64,000 nt of DNA. Source: Chryseobacterium culicis. GTDB taxonomy: Bacteria; Bacteroidota; Bacteroidia; Flavobacteriales; Weeksellaceae. The notes beneath the pieces were generated by a model. That model was not told the DNA's origin and did no database searches. It was given only the letters and a program-made list of their open reading frames with translations. Where the stretch lies: the NCBI RefSeq assembly GCF_900108365.1, contig NZ_FNWQ01000003.1, positions 248,001 through 312,000 on the forward strand, in the 5' to 3' direction. Positions 52,711 to 59,714 of the stretch are shown here, in pieces; within the stretch, counting starts at the first letter, position 1; each line of letters begins with the position of its first letter. Position numbers and translations under genes: made by a program.

Positions 52711-54756
52711 ATGAAAGCTCCACAGGCAAAAAAAATAGAAAAAATACTAGAAACACACGGCGATAAAAGAACTGATAACTACTTTTGGCTGAATGAAAGA
52801 GAAAATCCTGAAGTCATTAAATATATTGAGGAAGAAAATGCTTATGAAGAATTCATCATGAAGGATACGGAAGCTCTTCAGGAAGAGCTTTTCGAAGAGA
52901 TGAAAGCCCGATATAAAAAAGATGATGAATCTCTGCCTTATTTCTTCAATGAGTACTGGTATATTGTGCGTTATGAAGAAGGCAAGGAATATCCTATTTT
53001 CTGCAGAAAGTACAAAAGCCTTGACAGTGAGGAGGAAATTGTACTAGACGTTAATATTCATGCGGAAGGCAAGGAGTTTTTTGAGGTGGGAAGTGTAGCA
53101 GTAAGCCCTGGCAACGAGCTGGCTTCTTTTTCTTCGGACGATGTGGGAAGAAGAATTTATACGCTTAACTTTAAAAACTTAAAGACCGGAGAAATTTTAC
53201 CAGACATTATTCCCAACACAACGGGAAAAGCCGTTTGGGCTAATGATAACCAGCATGTTTTTTATATCAGAAAAGATAAAAGCCTGCGTGCATTTCAGGT
53301 ATACAGGCATAAGCTGGGAACAGATTCTGCAGAAGATGTTCTGATCTTCCACGAAGAGGATGAAACCTTTGATGTGAACGTATTTAAAACAAAATCTTTA
53401 CAATATATTTTCATTGCAAGCTCAAGCACTATTTCTGATGAGCACCGTTTTATTCCTTCTGATGATGTATTCGCAGAATGGAAAATAATTCAGCCGAGAA
53501 TAGATGATCTTGAATATTCTGTAGAGCATTATGAAGATGAGTTTTACATCATTACCAATGCGGATGATGCCTTCAATTTTAAAATTGTAAAAGCAAAGAT
53601 TGACAAATGCAGTATGGAGCATTGGGTAGATGTTATCCCACACCGTGCGGAAGTTTTGCTGGAAGGCTTTGAAATTTTCAAAGATTATCTGGTTCTTGAA
53701 GAGAGAGAAAGAGGTCTGCTTCAGATCAAAATTATTGATGAGAAGACAAAAGAATCGTACTATCTGCCTTTCTCCGATCCTACTTATACAGCATATATCG
53801 GAGTTAATCTGGAATTTGATACTGAAATTCTGCGTTATGGATATACTTCGCTAACACAACCTAGCTCCACCTATGAGTACAACATGAAGGACAAAACCAC
53901 AAAACTACTGAAGCAGCAGGAGGTTTTGGGCGGAAAATTTGTGCCGGAAAATTATATTTCAGAAAGAATCTGGGCAGATTCCCGAGACGGAAAAGTAAAA
54001 ATTCCTATTTCATTAGTATATCATAAGGACACGAAAAAATCCGCTGACACTCCGCTTCTACTATATGGATATGGAAGTTACGGCCATACTGTGGATGCCA
54101 GTTTTTCAAATGTAAGGTTATCTATACTGGACAGGGGCTTTATTTATGCTATCGCCCATATCCGTGGTGGAGAACATCTGGGTAGAGAATGGTATGAGGA
54201 CGGAAAAATGCTGTTCAAGAAAAATACATTTTTTGACTTCATTGATGCAGGAAAATATCTGATCAAAGAAAATTACACTTCATCAAAACATATGTATGCA
54301 ATGGGAGGAAGTGCCGGCGGCCTGCTGGTAGGAGCTGTGGTAAATTATGAGCCTCAGCTATTCAACGGAATTGTAGCGCAGGTACCTTTTGTAGATGTTG
54401 TTACCACCATGTTAGATGATACTATTCCTCTGACTACCGGAGAATATGATGAATGGGGAAATCCCAATGATGAAGAATATTACCATTATATGAAAGAGTA
54501 TTCTCCATATGACAATGTAGAAGCTAAGGATTATCCACACATGCTGATTACCACGGGATTCCATGATTCTCAGGTACAATACTGGGAACCCGCCAAATGG
54601 ACCGCAAAACTAAGAGAATTAAAAACAGATAATAATATTTTAGTATTTAAAACAGACATGAGCTCAGGACACGGAGGTGCCAGCGGAAGATTTGAATCCC
54701 TGAAAGAGGACGCTCTGGAGTATGCATTTCTGTTGAAAATAAATGATAATTCATAA
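52711..54756 (+). CDS. S9 family serine peptidase (oligopeptidase B type)
   Basis: A 681-residue cytoplasmic prolyl-oligopeptidase-family enzyme that cuts short peptides. The N-terminal start RTDNYFWLNERENPEVIKYI is typical of oligopeptidase B, and a seven-bladed propeller covers ~70-400. The hydrolase domain has LLYGYGSYG, HIRGGEHLGREWYEDG and the nucleophile in GGSAGGLL (~531-538). The catalytic His lies in SSGHGGASGRFE near the end. The acidic residues of the P1-Arg pocket suggest basic-residue specificity, but this is not certain. It is monocistronic. Confidence 0.92.
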   Translation: MKAPQAKKIEKILETHGDKRTDNYFWLNERENPEVIKYIEEENAYEEFIMKDTEALQEELFEEMKARYKKDDESLPYFFNEYWYIVRYEEGKEYPIFCRKYKSLDSEEEIVLDVNIHAEGKEFFEVGSVAVSPGNELASFSSDDVGRRIYTLNFKNLKTGEILPDIIPNTTGKAVWANDNQHVFYIRKDKSLRAFQVYRHKLGTDSAEDVLIFHEEDETFDVNVFKTKSLQYIFIASSSTISDEHRFIPSDDVFAEWKIIQPRIDDLEYSVEHYEDEFYIITNADDAFNFKIVKAKIDKCSMEHWVDVIPHRAEVLLEGFEIFKDYLVLEERERGLLQIKIIDEKTKESYYLPFSDPTYTAYIGVNLEFDTEILRYGYTSLTQPSSTYEYNMKDKTTKLLKQQEVLGGKFVPENYISERIWADSRDGKVKIPISLVYHKDTKKSADTPLLLYGYGSYGHTVDASFSNVRLSILDRGFIYAIAHIRGGEHLGREWYEDGKMLFKKNTFFDFIDAGKYLIKENYTSSKHMYAMGGSAGGLLVGAVVNYEPQLFNGIVAQVPFVDVVTTMLDDTIPLTTGEYDEWGNPNDEEYYHYMKEYSPYDNVEAKDYPHMLITTGFHDSQVQYWEPAKWTAKLRELKTDNNILVFKTDMSSGHGGASGRFESLKEDALEYAFLLKINDNS

Positions 54757-54996
54757 ATTATAAATGCCGGATAGCCCGGATGATAATCCAATTTTTGCTT
54801 TTAAAACAAAGCAGCTAGCCGTCATGATCATTAAAGAATTTTAAAAGTTTCCACATAATGAAGCCTTTCTGTGATCAGAAAACAAATATTCCGGTCTTCT
54901 ACTTATATGGCTGCTATTTAAAACCGAAGAAATACTGAAAGTAACTTCTTCCTGTAGAAAAATGCTAAAGAACTAAATTTATCATTTAAATATATT

Positions 54997-55335
54997 ATGA
55001 ACGAATCCGAATACTGGAAAAAAATAGAACAGTTCTTCGAAGACAATTTTCAGACCGAGAAGAACCCACCCATAGAAACCCTTTTATTCCTGATAGGACT
55101 TCAGGAACTTGGCAGCGGCCAGCAGAAGTATACAAAAGAAGACAAAGTAAACCTCATTCATATTGCAGTCTGCAGGTTGCTTGAACCTTTTGGATACTAC
55201 AAATTTACACACTATGAAGACGGATGGCCGCACTTTGAAAGTCTGGAAGAGCTGCCGGAATTAAAACCAAATGAGCAAACCTTGCTTATGAAAAAGGCTA
55301 TTATTCAGTACTTTCAGGAGGAGGAGCTTTTATAA
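54997..55335 (+). CDS. Conserved small cytoplasmic protein
   Basis: A 112-residue helical protein with no signal peptide. It contains PPIETLLFLIGLQELGSGQQKYTKEDKVNLIHIAVCRLL, split in two helices, and the acidic C-terminal FQEEELL. I recognise this layout as a conserved flavobacterial protein of unknown function but cannot name a family. It is closed by a very strong bidirectional hairpin at 55399. Confidence 0.75.
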   Translation: MNESEYWKKIEQFFEDNFQTEKNPPIETLLFLIGLQELGSGQQKYTKEDKVNLIHIAVCRLLEPFGYYKFTHYEDGWPHFESLEELPELKPNEQTLLMKKAIIQYFQEEELL

Positions 55336-55398
55336 AGAATGGAAGCTGGGAGAATGAAGCAGCAAGTTAATCACTTACGAGCCAATCTTCAGCATAGA

Positions 55399-55442
55399 AA
55401 AAATCGGCCGGATCTTTCCAAGGAAAGATCCGGCCGATTTTT
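55399..55442. terminator. Strong bidirectional terminator
   Basis: A perfect 21-bp inverted repeat with a 2-nt spacer; the left arm ends ggatctttcc and the right arm starts ggaaagatcc. It sits between convergent genes and has A/T runs on both sides. Confidence 0.88.
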
Positions 55443-55469
55443 ATTTAATTATTTATTTTTAAGATATAG

Positions 55470-55961
55470 CTATCCGATTATTTCTTCCAGTTGATTAAGC
55501 CCCATGGTAAAACCTTCTTCAAATCCCATATCCAGAATCTTTTTCATTACTTCCTGAGAATGGTAATGAATATTAACGGTCACTTTGGTTCCTTCTTCCA
55601 CACCCGTAAAACCAAGCAGCCATTTTGACCTTGGAAAATCTTCATTGATATTTCCCTTTTCATCACAGAAAGCACTCATCCAGTCAAGACTTCTGTGTTC
55701 TCTTATTTCGCCATACTGAGACTGAGAAAACATAGGTACTCTTTCACCATTAGGTCCTACCATAGCATACATCCAGACCCCTCCTTCCCGGAACTCCTGA
55801 CTTACCGTTTCACATTTCCAGGGTTTGGGTCCCCACCACTGATCCAATAATGCGGATTGCGTAAAGTAGTCCCATACAGTTGAAACATCAGCCTTATAAA
55901 TTTTCATGACATAAACAGTGGCTGAATCAAAATCTTTGTTGAAAATGAAGTTCGATTCCAT
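55470..55961 (-). CDS. SRPBCC/AHSA1 domain protein
   Basis: A 163-residue START-like ligand-binding protein of the AHSA1 group. It has the family pattern VWDYFTQSALLDQWWGPKPWKCE, EFREGGVWMYAMVGPNGE and the C-terminal helix EEGFTMGLNQLEEII. Such proteins bind hydrophobic ligands or assist chaperones. The ArsR-type repressor that often accompanies them is not adjacent. It appears monocistronic. Confidence 0.88.
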   Translation of the reverse strand: MESNFIFNKDFDSATVYVMKIYKADVSTVWDYFTQSALLDQWWGPKPWKCETVSQEFREGGVWMYAMVGPNGERVPMFSQSQYGEIREHRSLDWMSAFCDEKGNINEDFPRSKWLLGFTGVEEGTKVTVNIHYHSQEVMKKILDMGFEEGFTMGLNQLEEIIG

Positions 55962-56163
55962 AAATAATTATTTTTAATAAAGTTAGCACTTTATTTCAAT
56001 CAAAGGGAGTTTTCATATGACAGACAGAAGATAATTCATAAATAAATGTTAAAAAACACTCTTTTAAGAGAAAAAAAACAATTTTTTGGCTCGTTTTTTG
56101 TTTATGTAGTCTTAAAAAAATTAATTTTAACATTCATTTTTCCAAAACATATATAATTACATA

Positions 56164-57708
56164 ATGAATAACAAATTCATCCCAATAATTTCGGTGTTTA
56201 TGACAATCTCACTGATTGTCTTTGTGACGCTCCAATTTTATTGGCTGAAAGGCTATTACGGCGTATTGGAACAGGATTTTTCAAATAAAGTATATGCAGT
56301 TTTGGAAAGTACTTCAAAAAGTATTGAAGAAATTGAAGCAGATAAGTACCTGAACCAGGATTATAAGGATTTTAGAAAAAATATCCTTGCGAACAGTAAA
56401 CAGCCTTCTTTAACGACCATTCAGCAGGTACAGGACTCTGGTACTCAAAGACAGATTATTTATTCCAAAAATATTATTGAAAACACTCAGCTTCCGATTT
56501 CCCAAAAAGGAGATTCTATCAAGCTGACTACATTATATACGGACGAAGCAGCTTATAAAATTAAAAGAGATACTACCAACCGTGAGCTTCTTACCACAGA
56601 TATCAATCAGGAGATTGAAACAGGAGACTACTCCATGAAAGAATTTGTAAAAGTATACGGAAACAATCTTCCTATCACAAAAAGAGTAGATTCCAAGACC
56701 CTTGATTCTGTAATTGCCAAAGAACTTAAAATAAGAGGGATTACTGCCAAGTTCGGGTATGGAGTGCTGGACAGCAATAATAAGCTTACCAGCATTGCCA
56801 ATAAAGCTTATAAAGAGAAAAAAGACAGTAATACATACAGCTTTCCTCTTTTTGCAGACAAAAAAAATACCCTGTACAGCCTTGCCTTGGTTTTCCCCAA
56901 AAAAGAATACTCTCTGGCAATGAACAACTGGCCGATGCTGTTGGGAACCTTTCTTTCTCTTCTTACAATTCTTGGGATTTACATTATTTCCATCAATTAT
57001 ATGATGAGACAGAAAAAACTTGCTGAAGTAAAAACAGATTTCATCAACAACATGTCCCACGAGTTTAAAACTCCTCTTGCCACCATTTCTGTAGCAACAG
57101 ACTCCTTAGCCAATGACAAAATTGCGACTAACCCGGATAAGGTAAAATACTATTCGGAGCTCATTAAACAGGAGAATTTAAGGATGAAAAAGCAGGTGGA
57201 AAATGTGCTCAACATGTCTAAGCTTGAAAGGAACGAAGTGGAACTCTTTTTAAAAGAAGCAAACGTACGGGAACTTATAAAGAAGACAACAGAATCCTTC
57301 AATCTGATTGTACAGCAAAGAAACGGAACCCTTACCCAGAGGTTCAATGCCACCCAATATAATTTTAAAATAGACGAATTCCACATTTCAAATATGCTGG
57401 TCAACTTACTGGATAATGCCAACAAATATTCTCCTGAAGCACCGGAAATACATGTAGAAACGAGAAATGAAGGAAACTGGTATGTCATTGAAATTTCTGA
57501 TAAAGGAATGGGGATGGACACTCAGAATAAAACCAAAATTTTTGAAAAATTCTTTAGGGAAGAAACAGGAAATATACATAACGTAAAAGGACAGGGATTA
57601 GGACTTTCTTATGTGAAGAAAATCGTAGAACTGCACAAGGGACAGATTATCGTAGATTCTCATAAAGGAAAAGGAAGCACATTCACGATAAAGCTGCCCA
57701 TGGGCTAA
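56164..57708 (+). CDS. Sensor histidine kinase
   Basis: A 514-residue two-component sensor. Helix 1 (~8-28) and helix 2 (~258-282) flank a ~230-residue periplasmic domain with no recognised fold. The HisKA domain carries the phospho-accepting H299 (NMSHEFKTPL). The ATPase domain has the N-box NLLDNANKYSPE, G1 DKGMGM and G2 GQGLGLSYV. The pairing with an OmpR-type regulator resembles the RprX/RprY pair of Bacteroides. The signal is unknown; the metal-handling genes downstream make a cell-envelope or metal signal possible, but that is only positional. Confidence 0.93.
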   Translation: MNNKFIPIISVFMTISLIVFVTLQFYWLKGYYGVLEQDFSNKVYAVLESTSKSIEEIEADKYLNQDYKDFRKNILANSKQPSLTTIQQVQDSGTQRQIIYSKNIIENTQLPISQKGDSIKLTTLYTDEAAYKIKRDTTNRELLTTDINQEIETGDYSMKEFVKVYGNNLPITKRVDSKTLDSVIAKELKIRGITAKFGYGVLDSNNKLTSIANKAYKEKKDSNTYSFPLFADKKNTLYSLALVFPKKEYSLAMNNWPMLLGTFLSLLTILGIYIISINYMMRQKKLAEVKTDFINNMSHEFKTPLATISVATDSLANDKIATNPDKVKYYSELIKQENLRMKKQVENVLNMSKLERNEVELFLKEANVRELIKKTTESFNLIVQQRNGTLTQRFNATQYNFKIDEFHISNMLVNLLDNANKYSPEAPEIHVETRNEGNWYVIEISDKGMGMDTQNKTKIFEKFFREETGNIHNVKGQGLGLSYVKKIVELHKGQIIVDSHKGKGSTFTIKLPMG

Positions 57709-57864
57709 GGAAATACATGATAGATGATTAACGATAAATGATAAAAATTTTCACACAATTATCAATAATCATTCATCACGGATAAAGTTTAACCAAATAT
57801 CAAAATATAGAAGATAGAGTGAGGAAGTTCATTCTTAATTGTTAATTATTAATTATTAAAAGTT
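57709..57864 (+). other. Gap between kinase and regulator
   Basis: This 156-bp gap is AT-rich and contains the repeated phrases gatgatt-aacgataaatga and atcaataatcattcatcac. It looks like decayed intergenic repeats typical of Flavobacteriia. No terminator is seen, so the pair may still be one transcript, although kinase and regulator are unusually far apart. Confidence 0.4.
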
Positions 57865-58551
57865 ATGAGCAACAGAATATTATTAGTAGAGGACGATCAG
57901 AGTTTCGGGGCGGTGCTTAAAGATTATTTGACCATCAATAATTTTGAAGTAACTCTTGCCACAGACGGAGAGCAGGGATTAAAAGAATTTACAGAAAATG
58001 AATTCGACATCTGTATATTTGACGTAATGATGCCTAAAAAAGACGGATTTTCATTAGCAGAAGACGTAAAAAAGATTGATAAAAATACACCTATCATTTT
58101 CCTTACAGCAAGAAACATGAGAGAAGACATCCTGAAAGGATATCAGCTGGGAGCAGATGATTATATTACAAAACCATTTGATACTGAGCTTCTTTTATAT
58201 AAAATAAAAGCAATTCTTCAGAGAAGTTCCACGTTGGAAAATGAAGAGCAGGAACAGTTCAAGATCAGCAATATTTTCTTTGACTCTATGCTGAGACAAC
58301 TGAAGGTAGGCGATAAAGAATACAAACTTTCTCCTAAAGAAAATGAGTTGTTAAAACTACTTTGTATTCACAGAAATGATTTCATGCCGAGAGATCTTGC
58401 TTTAAGAAAGATCTGGAAAAAAGAAAATTACTTTACAGCAAGAAGTATGGACGTTTATATCGCCAAGCTTCGTAAGTTATTAAAAGATGACGAAGGACTG
58501 GAAATTATCAATGTTCACGGAGAAGGATTTAGACTTTTAGTAAAAAATTAA
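57865..58551 (+). CDS. OmpR-family response regulator
   Basis: A 228-residue regulator. The receiver domain has the acidic pair VEDDQ near the N-terminus, phospho-acceptor D53 (IFDVMMPKKDG), T in FLTARN and K in TKPF. The OmpR/PhoB winged helix covers ~130-228 (LSPKENELLKLLCIHRNDFMPRD, RSMDVYIAKLRKLL). It partners with the kinase upstream. Its terminator overlaps the next promoter (see 58575). Confidence 0.95.
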   Translation: MSNRILLVEDDQSFGAVLKDYLTINNFEVTLATDGEQGLKEFTENEFDICIFDVMMPKKDGFSLAEDVKKIDKNTPIIFLTARNMREDILKGYQLGADDYITKPFDTELLLYKIKAILQRSSTLENEEQEQFKISNIFFDSMLRQLKVGDKEYKLSPKENELLKLLCIHRNDFMPRDLALRKIWKKENYFTARSMDVYIAKLRKLLKDDEGLEIINVHGEGFRLLVKN

Positions 58552-58574
58552 TCTAGATATCAAATTATAAGTAT

Positions 58575-58613
58575 AAAATTAGCAAAACAATTAAAAATGT
58601 TTTGCTAATTTTG
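58575..58613 (+). terminator. Terminator overlapping the next promoter
   Basis: The arms aaaattagcaaaaca (58575-58589) and tgttttgctaatttt (58598-58612) form a 15-bp stem. The 3' arm plus one base contains TAATTTTG (58606-58613), a -7 box 10 nt before the ATG at 58624. Confidence 0.65.
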
Positions 58614-58623
58614 TTTCATACCC

Positions 58624-59268
58624 ATGGATATGAAGAATACATTTATAGGTTTGATCACTGTATCATTGTTAGCTGCATCATGTAAAAAAGATGAAAGAGC
58701 TACTTATCTGAAAGAGGAAGCCAGCGCTGGACAACCCAACGTAGCCCTTAATACAACTTCAAAAACTGCACTGATGGAGCAGGCAGGTATCCAATCCAGC
58801 CCCAATCCTGCTCCTATGGCTGCCGCTCCGGGAATGAACCCTCCACACGGACAGCCAGGGCACCGATGTGATATTCCGGTAGGACAGCCTTTGAACGGCC
58901 AACCTGCTGCAGCGGCTCCCGCTGCACAAAATATAAACGTAAACGGAAGTAACACGATCCAAATTGATCCCAATGCCGTATCACCCGGAAAAATTACCCT
59001 TGACAACAGCGGAAAACAGGTAAAAACAGCCCCAGGAATGAATCCTCCACACGGACAGCCAGGGCACCGATGTGATATTCCGGTAGGACAGCCATTAAAC
59101 AGTAAACCAGCTGCAGCTCCTCAACCCGCTCAAAATGTAGTACAGACGACACAAGCTCCAGCACCCGCAGCACAAAGCCTTGCAATGGGAGAAAAGCCGA
59201 AGCTGAATCCGGCTCATGGAGAACCTTGGCACAGCTGTTCTCTAAAAGTTGGTGATCCTTTACCATAA
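58624..59268 (+). CDS. Lipoprotein with HGQPGHRC repeats, probable metal binder
   Basis: A 214-residue lipoprotein. The lipobox is LLAASC (Cys20). Three copies of a ~21-residue unit are embedded in Pro/Ala/Gln-rich linkers: residues 71-91 and 139-159 read MNPPHGQPGHRC then DIPVGQPLN, and 194-213 is a diverged copy (LNPAHGEPWHSC then SLKVGDPLP). Each unit offers two His and one Cys. The first two copies are nearly identical in DNA. The motif recurs in small exported Bacteroidota proteins; its role is unknown. The next two genes are Cys-rich, and metal binding is inferred. A second ATG at 58630 is possible. Confidence 0.82.
   Translation: MDMKNTFIGLITVSLLAASCKKDERATYLKEEASAGQPNVALNTTSKTALMEQAGIQSSPNPAPMAAAPGMNPPHGQPGHRCDIPVGQPLNGQPAAAAPAAQNINVNGSNTIQIDPNAVSPGKITLDNSGKQVKTAPGMNPPHGQPGHRCDIPVGQPLNSKPAAAPQPAQNVVQTTQAPAPAAQSLAMGEKPKLNPAHGEPWHSCSLKVGDPLP
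58831..58896 (+). repeat. Intragenic repeat, copy 1
   Basis: This 66-bp segment encodes the first HGQPGHRC unit and matches 59035-59100 at all but three positions, even at third codon positions. The duplication is recent or kept uniform by gene conversion. Confidence 0.9.
59035..59100 (+). repeat. Intragenic repeat, copy 2
   Basis: Second copy of the 66-bp unit, 204 bp downstream of copy 1 and in the same frame. Confidence 0.9.
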
Positions 59269-59274
59269 ATTTTG

Positions 59275-59282
59275 TATTTTTG
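59275..59282 (+). promoter_or_regulatory. -7 promoter box of the Cys-rich protein gene
   Basis: TATTTTTG ends 5 nt before the ATG at 59288, predicting an almost leaderless transcript. It sits directly after the stop codon of the lipoprotein gene. Confidence 0.6.
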
Positions 59283-59287
59283 CAGAT

Positions 59288-59647
59288 ATGAAGCTGTTTC
59301 ACTTACTTGCAATAGTCTTTTTCCTGGGAGTCTTTATGATTCCCAAGGACAGTTTCTATGTGCAGGGAATGCAGGAAACATGCTGTAAAGCAGAATCTTC
59401 CAAGAAAATGGACTGCTGTAAAAATCATTCCTCAGAAAAAGACAGCAAGCACGGTAAAACAAAATCATGTCATGATGACTGCTGTTCAACATGTGTTGCC
59501 TGCTATACTTTTATTGAAACCCCTTTCTCAAAAAATCTACGTTTGGAACTGTCTTACAAAGCGAATAAGAAGCTTCAGTTTCAATATTCAGATCCTTATC
59601 TTTCTGACCGTTTAAAGGAAATCTGGCAGCCGCCCAAGATAGGTTAA
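59288..59647 (+). CDS. Small Cys-rich HYC_CC_PP-like protein
   Basis: A 119-residue exported protein. The ATG at 59288 follows the -7 box at 59275-59282; an earlier in-frame ATG at 59249 would overlap the preceding gene. The N-terminal hydrophobic segment is LLAIVFFLGVFMI. Nine Cys lie in residues 32-72 (CC at 32-33 and 43-44, then C61, C65, C66, C69, C72) together with His and Lys. The C-terminus ends IWQPPKIG. The spacing resembles the small CC/PP-motif proteins that precede metal-linked TonB receptors in Bacteroidota. Metal binding or relay is inferred. Confidence 0.72.
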   Translation: MKLFHLLAIVFFLGVFMIPKDSFYVQGMQETCCKAESSKKMDCCKNHSSEKDSKHGKTKSCHDDCCSTCVACYTFIETPFSKNLRLELSYKANKKLQFQYSDPYLSDRLKEIWQPPKIG

Positions 59648-59714
59648 TTAAATACCATGGGTTCATTATGTCTTGTAATGAACTGTTTTTTAATTAATTA
59701 AAACTTTAAACAAA

